DNA from: Augochlora pura
Taxonomy: Eukaryota > Arthropoda > Insecta > Hymenoptera > Halictidae
Direction of reading: 5' to 3'
Assembly (NCBI RefSeq): GCF_028453695.1
Contig: NC_135775.1
Span: 22,602,545-22,666,544, forward strand
Length of the DNA: 64,000 bases
Made by a program: the position numbers and the translations under genes
The notes under the pieces: model-generated
What the model was told of the DNA's origin: nothing
The model's input: the letters and a program-made list of their open reading frames with translations, nothing else
Database searches by the model: none
Shown here: piece after piece, positions 37,768 to 50,781 of the stretch
Numbering within the stretch: position 1 is the first letter of the stretch
How the letters are laid out: every line of letters starts with the position of its first letter

Positions 37768-40123
37768 CCTGCTACCATGAACGTTGGCATTTATTTCTGC
37801 GGCGTATCCAGCTTTCATTTCGATCCTTGATGGAGTCCTTGACAAAGTAGTCTGGTCACGCATCCACTGTAATTTTCTCGCAGACCAATTATAGAATTGG
37901 GATTAGGGACTAAAGGCGTTGTTTTACGTTAGTTATTAGTTTATTGATGCCGCAAGGCAATACATAATGTACACGTTATTTTTCTCCTTGTCAACAGACT
38001 TCCTATTACACAATATTTAATTTGCATAGGTGTTAATTAGTAACATTACATTTATCATATTCACTTTAGCCTGTTGTATTCTTTCTGGCAAGAAAGTATC
38101 ACAAAATAATTTCCCATTCTTTCAACGATATTTAGATTTGACTTATTTCTTTGTCTTTTTAATTCACCCCCATCTCTTTCTCGGTTATCGAGGGGTCATC
38201 GAGTCGATGAATTCACGATGACCATACGCACAGGAAACAACCTCGACGTAATATATTGCGCGGAGCATTGGCGGCCGATTGTAATTTGTTACATTTATTT
38301 AAAGAGTTGCTGCTCCGGGGAAACGCTCGAGTTTGCGTTGCCTTCTTTTTTTTTTAAACTTTAGTTTATCTCGTTTCTCATCATTTCTTTTCTCTGTTTA
38401 AGAAGAAGAATACAACAAACCACGTATTGCTATACAGTTTTTGGGATATAAAAAAATTATAAACATTAACAATAGACACGCAGCTAAGGTACAACATACA
38501 CAAAAAGGTCTCGGAATGATACAAAAAAACGTAATCTCACGTTACGATCGGTACTCTTATAAATATACGAATATCGTGGACTTCTTCGTATTAGTAAATT
38601 CATCGAATACAATTTAATCGCTACCAACTTATAACTAGTAATATATTTTATACAATCGTTTAATTTCGTTTCTCGCGAACGTATTGTAGTTTTTTTCTTT
38701 ATTTATTTCTCTTTTCTCCTCGTACTTCGTTTTTTTTTTTTATTTTAGTCTGGAACTTTAAACACGAAGTTTGTCGACCATGTTGGCAATCGCCGCACTT
38801 TGTACGGACGCGTAACGTTACGTCTCTCTTTTTCGCATTTTTCTTGTTTTTCTTTTTCTCAGTTTTCGTCAGCGTGTTAAAAGGTACACGATTAAAAAGT
38901 CGAATGATCGAGTTTAGCTACCGCCGAAAGGGCAAAATTTTCTATTGGGCAAAGAATACGGTTCTAGAGCAAAAAACTTCGTCGCCATTTTATTATCGGT
39001 TTTGCGGAGGAATGTCCATTAGTTTTCTCCCGGTGAATGTTGAAAATTTTTTTTCAATCAGCCTTTGTCAACGACTAAAGAAAGTCCATAGTTTAAACAT
39101 TACGATGTGTCTCGAACGACGTATAACAATATTTATTCGATATCTTAAAAAAATGTATTCGAGTTGTCCTCTGGTAGGTTTCTAAATACCAATTGTACTC
39201 TTCGATATAATAGCACGTATCTCCCCCGTAGAAGAGAGAGAGACTCGTTTTAGTCACTGCGTTTGATTTGCGTTAACGGTCCGTTTCGTTCATCATTCGG
39301 TGTCAATACAATATCAATATCGAATCCGTTATTCTGACAGAAGCACGATATCGCCGAGGTAAGGACGAACGCAAAAGTAGCGGATGATAACGGTCGAATC
39401 AAGACAGCGGGGGAATTCGAATAATACTGAACGAAACGCGAATAATTTGATCTCATTATAATTAGAGATTCCTTTATAGGAGATTCCGTAGGGTCGGGTA
39501 ACACGATTTTTCGAAGTGATTAACGTAAAATGAACGCGTCGGATCGATGCGGTGACGCTAACGGAGATCAGCAACGTGCGATAAGGTGTCCCGCGGTGTT
39601 TCGCATAGACAACGAGAGATAGAATGATTTATTTTTTTTTTTTTAGTAATTGATCATTGAATGATGTTCGAGCCATTTAAGTACTTCTGCAAGTACGTGC
39701 TGCGAATGCATGGTGAATGGATTTTAGACGCTATGGCCCTCAGTCTTACAACGTGAAACAAAACGATACATAGGTATATCGAGGATGACGATAATGATAA
39801 ATGCACATTCTGAAACGATCGAGCATGTACAATACAGAGTTCGTCGATATAAATCTCGTGTAAAAAAATACCTTGTGTACGTAGAGAACCTCGGTAAAAA
39901 AAACTCATATATAGAAAAGTCAAAAAAGCAGATATCAAAAAATATGTTCGAAATGAAAAGCGTTCAAACAGAAATCGCAGAAATCCATGTAACAACGTGC
40001 TTTATCGGATAAAACCTTTCAATCCCGATAGTCTGGAAAATATCCACAGCTTTCTATTTCTTTTTTTATTTTATTTCTCTCTTCAATGCGTACTCTCTTC
40101 ATTTGCGATATTCATAATATATA

Positions 40124-40290
40124 TCTATGTATATATACACGAATATGTAGATATATATATATACATATATATTATCGATCATCTTATTTATATATATTTA
40201 TTCATTTATTTATTTATTTAATCATTTATTTATATATTCATTTATTCATTCATTTATTTATTTATTTATATTTATATATTTATATAATGT
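40124..40290. repeat. TA / TTTA microsatellite block
   Basis: A compound repeat of TATA dinucleotides followed by ATTT/CATTT tetramer-pentamer units over about 165 bp, downstream of the Lar stop codon. Confidence 0.9.
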
Positions 40291-42676
40291 TGCTAATGAC
40301 AGACGGTGCATTTATGTACACTTAGTCACAATTCCTTACCCTCGAACCACTATTCAAAAACGGAAAGAATGTTTTACGGTGGTTGCTCGATTCACCGGTT
40401 TAGAATCGAACGAACGAGACAGTAAATGTCGACAATTGTTTCTCGGTGCTGTGATTTGCATTTGCAACGGCCGAACGAACGCCGGGAAACTGCGTGAAGG
40501 ATCATTGAACCTTCCTTAATTGAGACTACGATGGATAGAATTAGAGGGAGAGAGAGAGCGTACCGCTCGTAATCGCATTATTTATACTTACATACTTTAG
40601 TAAATAGAATTTCACGTTCTATCCTATCGAACAGCGATAGAACGCCTCTCTATACCGAACAATACGATGAAGATTCCTCGAGATACAGTAGATATACAAA
40701 CGAGCACATGCTTATTGTCTTCAATAGACTACGAACCGTTTTGTAACTCTTCGAATTACAATTGTACAATTAATATACGTCGAAAGTTTCTATCGTTATC
40801 AAAAAGGATGTAATAGCGTTGCAATGTGGGTGGTGATTTGGTGGGTTCGAGATGGATCGACCGATCATTGTCCTCTGGTTGTCGCGTTTTCCGGTGGTTC
40901 GTTCGGCGTTTGGAAATCGGTGTGTGCTTAATCATGAGATTCGTTGATTCTAAGGGCTCCGGCACGGTTCTCTTAAAACCGTACGTATGCTACGGATGAA
41001 ACGATACCGCGAAACAAGTTTAATCTCCAGCAGCGCGAGGCAAAGCGAAAGTTGTTGCGTGAACCGAGCTAGGAATGATCGAAGTTGCAGCGCGCGTAAA
41101 TAAGAGAGATAGAGAGAAAGAGAGAGTGAAAGAGCGGAGATCGCGGTTCAGGCCGAACCGGTCCCGGGGAAAATTGTAAAAGTCGTCGAGGTAGAAGCCT
41201 ACAGTGAAACTTTGTACACGAGGGTGTCGAGGGCTCGGGGGAACAGTACGCAAACCCGACATACAGTGCTTCTAGTTAAATTAGTTCTCATAGAAACCCA
41301 GCACAAATACACGTTTGTGCATTTTAATTGAATATAGGCACCGTTATCCTTTCACTCTTCCATCATTCAAACCGAGTTCTCGTATTGTTTATTAATCAAT
41401 TTGCTCTTGTTTTCTTTTTTTAATCTGTTATTTCTCATATCCTCTTCTCCTTGTTCTAATGGCGTCGCTTATAACCCTAATCTTAAAACAATCCGCTTAC
41501 GATCTACTTAAAATTACAGTAGGTAATGAGAAGATCCCTATCGTGCGTAATGGGCTCAGCATGAATAATTGTCGATTTGGCAGTACGGTAATTTTCTTGT
41601 CAGTGAGCGGAAATTTGCATAGTTTTCTCTTTCTGGTTTCATATCGATACTCGTCCACGGAGATATTATCCCTGGCAGTGCTGTTATTGCTGCTCATCTT
41701 TTCTCTCTGTCCCGAATAGCCTTCTCTCGTCGCGTCGACGTATAAGTACTTTAACACGAAACGTGTGCCACGGTGTAATGCTTGTGTATGCGTGTGTCTG
41801 CTCTCGATTCTTTTCCCGCCGAGAAATGGAAGCACTTTGTATTCCAACGTATAATAGGAAAGTTTGAACTTTTTTGATGTGTTTCTCGTGATCGTGCGAA
41901 GCTGTCACGGGCACGATCGCGTGGCGGACGATCGCGGGGGCGACGATCCCCGTCAGACTTTTCTTTTTTTAGCACGGCGACGAGCAACCATAGTTTTCGA
42001 GCCGCTCGGAAAAAAATAGCCGAGCGAGGCTGGCTCGTACGGATATGTTTAATCATAGCAAGTTGCTCACGCCTTGTTTTTTTCTCCTCGTTTTTCCCGC
42101 CTATTTTCCTCTTATTCGTATCTCCGTTGAATAGCTGCTTCGTATTTGGTAACAAACGGAAACCTCGGGAAAGAATACTTCTACGGATATGATTGTTATT
42201 TTTTTTTTACTACGTTTACGAGCCGTACACGTTCTACCACGGCAGTCTTGTCCCGCTATTCGGACCGGGACGTTCTGGACAAAAATTTCTTCGTTCAACG
42301 GCACACGAGTTAGACACCGTTTCCTTTTTTTTTTCTCGAAACAAACGAAAGAAAGTCCTCCGCATGCTCGGGACTTCTGCAACACCATTGACTAAGATAC
42401 TTGGCTGCTACGCTTAGTTGCCCACGAAGATAGTAAGTTATCGCCTTTTTTTTTCTTTTCTCTACTATGTATTTGTCCTTGGAAGGTAGGAGTATGGTAC
42501 GTTATGCCCAGGAATCATTCTTTATAGACTATGCTGCCCGCTCATTTTATATACTTCTCGAGTACTTCATTGTACTAGACGCGTCGTATTTTCGCTCGCT
42601 CACCCACGTCTCTCTCGTTACGCTGTCGCTCCCTGCGGACTCTCGACGGTTCATTGTCCTCGCGGGAGTCGGCTTG

Positions 42677-42745
42677 TCAGTTGGCGTAGTGGTCGAACGA
42701 ACCTAGGTATTCCAAACTGGCGCGGTAGCAGAACTGGTATTGATC
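42677..42745 (-). CDS. Lar: Lar terminal coding exon
   Basis: The acceptor GTATTTTTCAG precedes 42745. The exon encodes DQYQFCYRASLEYLGSFDHY, then AN and TGA. This is the invariant C-terminus of LAR D2. Phase 0 joins to AMVQTE of the previous exon. Confidence 0.95.
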   Translation of the reverse strand, partial: DQYQFCYRASLEYLGSFDHYAN

Positions 42746-45700
42746 CTGAAAAATACAAAAGGCCTGTTAGAAAACTATCGACCGTCTTTTGTATCGAACA
42801 AACATTTCTCTACCTTTAGAGAACCTCGCCGAGCGAAACAGAACTTTTTTGAACTTTCTAAAACTACGAACCTCGGTTTGAACCATCGCAGGGCGCTGCG
42901 TCCGCAGTATTCTGACAGTCTGGAAGATATCAACGACCCCTTCGTACTGCATACGCTCCAGCACTATGCTAAGCGAGATGAACACCCCCGTTCGCCCAAC
43001 TCCCGCGCTGCAGTGCACCGTGATGGGCCCGTCCTGGCCGAACTGCTCCTTCGTTTTATGCACCTGTCCTATAAAATCGATGAACCCGTCACCGGACTTG
43101 GGCACACCCTGCTCCGGCCAGTCGATGAACTGGAACTGTCTGACGGTGCGACTCGCACCATCCCTAGCGTCCGTCACTTTGAACTCTCTTAGGATATACT
43201 GTGGCATGTTGTACTCGGCAATAGGATCGACGACGTAGCACTGGTACCGGATCGACCTGTCGGACGGCCAGTACTGATGGCACTTCTCTCTGCCCATCTC
43301 CTTCAGCTTCGTCAGCATCACAACGATCGTGGAGTTGTGCTCCCAGAGCATCCGCCAGAAGTCGTCTGTGGTGTCGCACAGCGGGCCCTGAGTGGCGATG
43401 TAGGCCCCGCGGTAGCGATAGCCGTCGATCAGGCTCGCGTTTATGTAGTCAGAGCCCTCGATGTTGCGTTGAGGCTGCAGACAGACTCTGGTGCACTCGT
43501 AAGGCAAGATGTGGACCAGGCGGTTCTTGTGCTTGTTGCAAGGGAGGTTCGCCGAGATGAACCGCGACGAGTCGACCTTGATGTTAGAGAGTTTCTTGAA
43601 CTCGAGCTCCATGCCGGTGATGTTGTCGATCTCTGGCTGCATCAGCTTCTGGATATGAGAGTGCAGGTTTCTGGCAGGCACTTCGGTGTTGCCGCAGATC
43701 ACTGCCTCGTAGAGCGCGTCGTGTATGAAGATATACTGGTCCTCGGTCTGGACCATGTAGTTCCTCTGGGCCCGAAGACATGTCACGTGTCCGTAGATGT
43801 CGATCATCTTCTCGTGCTTGATCCTCTCGAGCATCGAATCGATCACGATGAAGCACCCGGTTCTGCCAACTCCAGCGCTGCAATGGACGATCAGCGGGCC
43901 GCTATCTGGTGGATTCATGGACTTGACGCGACGCAGGAACTGTAAGAACGGAGCTGGATGTTCGGGTACGCCGTGATCAGGCCAGGCCGTGAACTGTAGC
44001 TGTTTGATCTCCCGTCTCTCGGAGTAGCCAGCCCGGGACACTTGGAACGACCGGATGCAATAGGTTGCCAGTTCTTGCACATCGGTGATCGCCACAGTCA
44101 TCAGTCCATAAGTCTCCGATCCTCTGCTCGGCCAGTACTGGTCGCACTTTATCCTGGTCCTCTCTTCGAGCTTCGTCATCATCACGATGGTACAGGACCT
44201 CAGCTCCCAACACATTCGCCAAAAGTCTCCGAAGGTCTCCTGCAGCGGTCCCTGCGTCGCCACGTATGCGTTCTGCTTCCTATAACCGTCGCAGTAGTTC
44301 GCGTTTATGTAGTCCGTGCCCGCCATCCCGTCGATCGTCTGAAGAATCACTCTGGAGTGGTCGTACGCGATCACGTTCGCGTAGCGGTTCTTCGACACGT
44401 TCACCTCCATGTTCGAATGGTCCCAAGTGAATTGCTGCCCTGGCTCGATCGACTCGTACTCCTGGCTGAACTTCAGATTGTCATTCCCTTTCAAGGACTC
44501 GATGTGATTGCCTAAATCGCTGATGTCGATTGGTGGGTGCGAGGACATCGCCGGCGTCTTGAATAACAAGCGTCGCATCTCGACAGGGTCGGAGGGCGCG
44601 TGATTTGAGCTAATGTCCGCTGCCATAAGCGGTCGGGTCACTGCTGCTTGGTCCGGTGCCTTGCACGGCTGTCTTCGCCTGGAAAAAAGCGAGATATCAA
44701 TCGGTTCGTTTAATCAGAGCGTTTCGATCTTAATCAAGAGGATCCAACGCTTACTTTTTAATGACGAACAGAAGCACGAGAAACACGCTGACCATCAGTG
44801 CCGCGATTATCGGGCCTACCACCCACACCATTCCAGGCTCTTGACCGCTAGTCTTCACCGAAACTTCCGGGTTTCCATCCACAGGAGTGTTAGGGTTAGG
44901 CCTTCGGGGCGGTTCTCCCGGAGGCACTTCCCTCATGTCGAGGGACAGGTATTCCGAAAATGGCGACGAAGTGTACAAGTGCTGAGGAATAAAAATTTAT
45001 ATTAATTTTATCCTAATTCAATCGATCAGTCCATATTTAATTCTTCTTAAATGATCATTAACGCTTACCTTCCTCGGGGTGTCAACGACGGCTCTCACAA
45101 AGATGCGATATCGCTTGTTTTTCTCGAGTTTCCGATTCTCGTAGCCGTTGTATATATCTCCTCTGCCCAAGTGGAACGTGTACGGGATATCCCTGTGTGG
45201 AAACTTGGCCGCGATGTAGGGTGCGTTCTCCTTCTCCTGCTTGGTGTCCTTGCCAGTGATCATGTCCTCGGTGAGCTCGTCGGGCTGTCTGTTGACCATA
45301 GACTTGTCCTCGGGCACGACGATCAGATAATAGTGCGAGATTGGTCCGTACTCTTCGGAGGCTTGTGGCAAGATCACATGGATCTCCTCGCCGTGTTCAA
45401 CTCCGTAAAAATCAGGCTTGACCATCGGTTTAGGCGCAGCCATCTGAGTGGTGACGGTGATCTTGGCGGGTGGAGTGTACTGACCGTCGCGGGGGACCGC
45501 GCTAACGTTCACGTTGTAGGTAGTGAAAGGCTGTAGTTCGTTGATAGTGGTGCTGGTCACGCTAGGGTCTAAGCGGATCTCTTTGCGGGGGACGATCTGG
45601 GTCTGCGTGATGCCTTGCGAGTCGACGAACTCCTTCACGGCGTCGAACGAGACTTTGTAGCTCATCGGATCTAGTCTTATGGGGGGTGTCCAGGATAGAG

Positions 45701-48700
45701 ACATGGAATGAGTGGAGGAGTCCGGAGCCATCAGTTCCAAAGGCACGTCTTCCGGCTTCACCGTGACCGTCACCTTCTCACTGAGCCGACCCAGACCCGT
45801 TTTATATCTAGCTGCCACTGTGATTGCGTATTGTGCTTGCCGCTCTAAATTGACTAGTTCCGCCGATTCCGTCAGCCCGACGATCTTGTGCTTCCACTCG
45901 TCCAGGTCCTCCACGGCCGTGGTCGTGTAGAAGATTTTGTAGCCGACGATCTTGTCTCGGTTAGGCACCGGTTCCCACCAAACCTCCACGCTGCTCTCTG
46001 ACGTGGCCACCGCCTTTACGGATATCGGCGCTCGACTGATGTCCTTCTCCGTGATAATCGTGATCTTCTCCGAGAACGGTCCGCTTCCTTTCGACGTGTA
46101 CGCCTTCACGTGGAACACGTACTCCGTGTTCTCCTCCAGGTTCGTGAACACCGCCCGCGTCTTGTTCGTCGTCCTATTGATGATCGTCGAGTGGTCATTC
46201 TTCTTGTTGAACTGCACCTCGTAGCTGACGATTTGGCCGTTTCTGTCCTGCCGCAATGGCATGTCCCATGTCACGCACACGATGTCCGGGGTTTGGAAGA
46301 AGTAGGATAAGTTCGTCGGCGCACCCTTTGGCTGTCCTTCGGGGCTGAACCAGTACGCCACCGTCTCTTTGCCGAAGCCGTGATCGTTTCGTCCAGCAAC
46401 TCGGAACTCGTAGTCAACCCCCCGTTCTTCTGTCGATCCAGAGTAAGATTCAACCGCCGATCGGTGCGATTTTTAAATGGCTGTAGTCGAACACTTACCG
46501 AGATCGTTGATCTTGTAAGTACGCTGCCGAGTCCCTTCGATAAATTCTGTCTTGAGCGTCTGGTTCCTGGTCCCGTACCTTATCCTGTAGCCTAGCAGCT
46601 GGCCATACGTCTCGCTGGGCTGGCCCCATTCGAGCTCGACCTCGCCTGGACTGTTGGGCAGAACCCTACCGAAACATGGTCGATCGTTAACAAAGGTTAC
46701 GCGTAGAATTTTGAGAACTTGGACTCGCGACGTACTTTACGTTGACCTGGGGTCTGCTCGGCACACCTCCAGGTGTTTTCACGTGAACCGGCGTCGAGCG
46801 AGCGCCGTCTCCCTTTCTCGTCAGAGCTGCCACTTGAACGGAATACCTTGTGTCCGGTTGCAAGCCGGTAATATTAACTTCGAGCACGTCTTCTTCCTGC
46901 ACGTCGCGGCTCATAGGATCGTTCAGGAGCTCCTGTCCCTGTGAACGCAACCGAGATTAGGCGAACGAACGTTAGAATTAGAAAAGGCCGTAGAATACGG
47001 TGGAACAGTTTGACCGACCTCTTCGCTGACTTCCTGAAGATGTATCTGATAACCCCGTATCACCCCGTTCTGCTCTTTCGATTTCGGCGGTTTCCACTCG
47101 ACGTGTATCGCGGTCGAGTTGATGGGGTTGGCGCTGACGTCTTGAGGATCTCCAGGCACTGTAACGCAACGCGCAATTAATCCGGGCCCTTCGCGGCTAG
47201 CCGTTCTTACACGCTCGCAGTCACACGGCCACGTACACATTAATAGGTGGTCGCAATCACACGTGAACGGGGATTAAAGAAAAATCAGGGGGGGGGTCTC
47301 GTGAGAAAACCTGGAAATAAAAAACCAACAAAACGCAACGTGCGGAGCGCGGAACACAACGAACTGAGGAGAAACAGGCTGTTCATTCGGTCCGTCTGAA
47401 AAGTAAGAAACGTTAACGGTTCGCGCGGGAACGAAAAGAAAACAGTGCGATTGGCGAACGTGTGTGTAATTCGTCCTGTCGTTGTCGCATCGGTCCTCGT
47501 TCGTTCCGGCGAACGAAAAAATAAGGCCGTCTCCACGGGCGGGATCAATTAAAAATCAGCGCAACAAGAAACGTAAACGGGGGAGGGAGGCGGTGGTGGT
47601 GGACGTTGAAACGAACAGAATGCCGCGAGGGTGGAACCGAGGGGTTGGCGTACGGTGATACGAAAACGGCGGAGGATGGAAAACGGAAATAAATAAAGAA
47701 AAAGTAACGGTGAATATATGTACATGCCACCAGTCACACGCGGACAAAACGACGTACAAACAATATTACGAGGTACGTAGTACCTCATGCTCTACGTCCC
47801 TACGGCACGATAATCCTCCATTTGAATACCAATAATGCATGTTTTTATTCTGCATTCGGTTTGAGAACCGCGAATGTATGAACGCCCGTATAAATACGTC
47901 ATCGAGATGCAAAGCGCGCGGTTACGTTGGACGATAATGCTACGGCAATATTGGAGAGTCCATGTCGAAACGAAGCAATTTTATACATATGTAGAGATAT
48001 GTATATACATTTATATGCGTAACACACATGTACGCTTGGCGCGTGTATGCGTGTATACACGTATGCATGTAGCTATATATATATATATATGTATATATAT
48101 CAGCGATCTACGATCATTGGTGCTGGGTGCGGAATGAAAACTGTGCCAACAGAATCGTGCATTCGTGTTTTTTCGATAAACGTGCAAGGGTAACAAAACG
48201 TATCCTTCGTGTATTTACAGTTACCCACATCGACAAGCCGCTTCGGATAATTTGTCGGAAACACCGTCCCATCGACTCCCCGTTGCCTTTATTTTCTCTA
48301 TTTTTTTTTTGCTCGGTTTTGTTTTTTTTCATTCTCTTCAACGAGTTTTCGAAGCCCCGGCGTGCTGCGGTGATTTTTTTAATCTTTCTTCCCGCCGCAC
48401 ATATTTTTTTGTGCTTTTTTTTTTTGTTTTGTTCTCTCGTTGTTTGCCGGGTGTTGTCAAAGCGACACGCGTTTCACGCAGATTCTGATTGGCGATAAAT
48501 GGCGCGTGTTCTCATGGACGGTCCAGTATCCGACGCCGGAAATGTTGTCGGCATCACACAGAAAAAGAGGAACGAAAAAACCAGTTGGCAGGAGTGAAAA
48601 AAAAACAACAACGAAAGAACGGAAAAACTTTAGCGTCGTCTATGTACCTAGCTTCGTACGAGACACAATAAAACTGCAATTCTCTACATTGTCGGGCAAA

Positions 48701-50737
48701 AAGAAAAAATTGCGTAGCACAGGAAGATTACGACAAAGAAAAGCCAAACGATCGTTCTTTCTTTTTTTTTCAAATTCTTCTTTCTTTTTGTTACGCGAAA
48801 ATATACGTATGTAATAGATCTAAAATGTTACTTTTTTTGTTTCTTTTCTGTATCAATTATTTCTTTTTTTTTTTTTTTTTGGTCAGGAGAAAGGTCTCCC
48901 GCTCAAGCCTCTCGACGCAATCGATTACTATAACGATCAATTACACACCCACAAGGTTCTCGCTACACGCATTTGCAAAAAACAAAATTTGTTCGCGTAC
49001 TCTCAGCGTTTTTTTGTCGGTCGTACGCAAAAATACGTGGCTCTTGTTCCGATCGTTTCTGCTTGCCGACCGTAGCAACAAAAATACGGGTAAAAAATTA
49101 CGCTGGACACATATATATATCGCCTCAAAATGGTCGCCTTTAAGAAAACGGCGACCGAAAACGTAAAAAACGACATATGCGAAAGAGACGGAAAAAAGGT
49201 GAAAAAACTATAGTGAAAACGATTAAACAGGAATAGTATAAAATTCATGGCACAACTCGAGACGAGCTAAGGGATACTCACTTTCTTTAGCTGCGCCCCA
49301 AAAGTCGCCAAAAAAGTGGGAAAAAAAACTCGTAAAAATTCGTGTCAAATTCGCACGTAACATTAAGTAGAGTTATATAAAATATTTAGTATGTTTAGGC
49401 ATATCAGTGGGTAGCATACTACTGCTTATTATCAACGTGAAAAACGTGGTCTATCTCTTTTCATATCTTTGAGCTTTTTTCTCATACAACATCTTTTTCG
49501 TATTCTTTTCTTTTTTTTTTCTTTTCTCTATATCTGTATATCTTATTCGACTGAAGACGTCAGACAAAAAAATATATATATATATACAATATACAATGTA
49601 CATGAATCTCTGTACAGTGCTTTTCCTCGTGAAACAAACAGTCACACGCGCACTCGCTCGCTCGTCCTTTTCCTCCCTCCCACGCGCTCGATTCCAATCG
49701 TGTCCCTTTTCAGCACTGTTTCGTAATATTTTTTATATCGCTCTGCCGAGAAAAACAGTCGGTGGACAAAATTCACTTTCGAATCGATCGTTAAATAGAA
49801 AAATATCGCTTGGTCCTCGGTTGCAGTTGGTCGCAGAGAGGCGGGAGATGTGAGAATATCTTTTTTTTTTTTATCTTTGGCATGCGCAATCACTACTCCA
49901 AATATGAAATAACTAAAGGCTCATGTCCACGCGCCCCCTGCCGTCGAGGGAAAAGACGCCTCGTTTGTGCTTGGTTTTTTTTCGCGGCTCCTACGGACAG
50001 GAGGAGGGCTCCGCGGCCGATTATTTCCTCCTCGCGGGGGAAGGAAAACGCTTCGAGTGATAGAGAGAGAGAGAGAGACGTTTCAGCCGAGGATGGGAAT
50101 CCTAGGCGCGCCAGTTTCCAACACGTTTCTTTCATTTTTTTTTTTTGCACGCGCTCTCGCGTTCCCGCGCCCTTTCCCTCGCGGCACGAGGCGACGAGAG
50201 GGAAGACCTATGATAAAATGTCTACTGAAAAGAAAGCTGGGAAGGAGAAACCATAAGTCGTAAGAAGAGGGGGAGCTTCGGACACGAAGGTGGTTTCGGG
50301 ACGTATCAACCGAGTGGGATCTTCTTCTGTTGGCTACGGTGTGTCGTTTGTACGGATGAACAGCAGTGAAAGAAAAAACACGCGATGCGCCTCGTACGCG
50401 CGCGTAAAAAATTCACGAATAGAGAAGATGTGGGGGGATGATACAAGTGCGGTAAAAGGTGGATGTATGTAGTCACCGGTTTTTGGGGGGAAAAATTGTT
50501 CTCTCTTCTTCTTTTTTTTTTCTTTTTTCTTTTCTTTGTTTCTTGTTTTCTTTTTCTTTTCTTTTCCATCGTTTTGCCTCTTTTCTGCTTGTTTTCTTGT
50601 ATTTCTTTTGTCGTTTGTTTTGTTCTCGCAGCTCCAAAAAGTCACCCGCAAAAAAACGTTTGCTCGATACAAAAATTTCTATTATATTTTGGAAGAGATT
50701 TTGTCGAGATAGAGCGATTCATATAGAAAGAGAGACT

Positions 50738-50781
<44 letters not shown>

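Larger units (their letters stand above)
37618..42676. other. convergent spacer, probable Lar 3'UTR
   Basis: An AT- and T-rich interval between the TVP23 stop and the Lar stop, with no protein-like frame. Many minus-strand AATAAA hexamers occur (for example near 41387, 39630, 39133 and 38700), so the Lar transcript end cannot be fixed. A long Lar 3'UTR is plausible because neuronal genes often have them, but that is inference. A short GA run lies near 41103-41127. Confidence 0.45.

Noticed and set aside
37546..37863. 105-codon minus-strand frame downstream of TVP23
   Set aside because: No domain, and it overlaps the candidate TVP23 exon on the opposite strand, which has better splice and phase support.
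40124..40290. Regular repeat block examined as a possible CRISPR-like or satellite array
   Set aside because: It is a compound TA/TTTA microsatellite without fixed-length spacers, in a eukaryotic genome.
42767..42871. Continuation of the Lar phosphatase frame beyond AMVQTE
   Set aside because: A GT donor at 42871 and the following exon at 42745, which restores the conserved D2 C-terminus, show this part is intron.
43277..43945. Long plus-strand frame (222 codons) opposite the Lar phosphatase exon
   Set aside because: Antisense shadow of a strongly conserved coding exon; the minus strand encodes D1 and D2 unambiguously.
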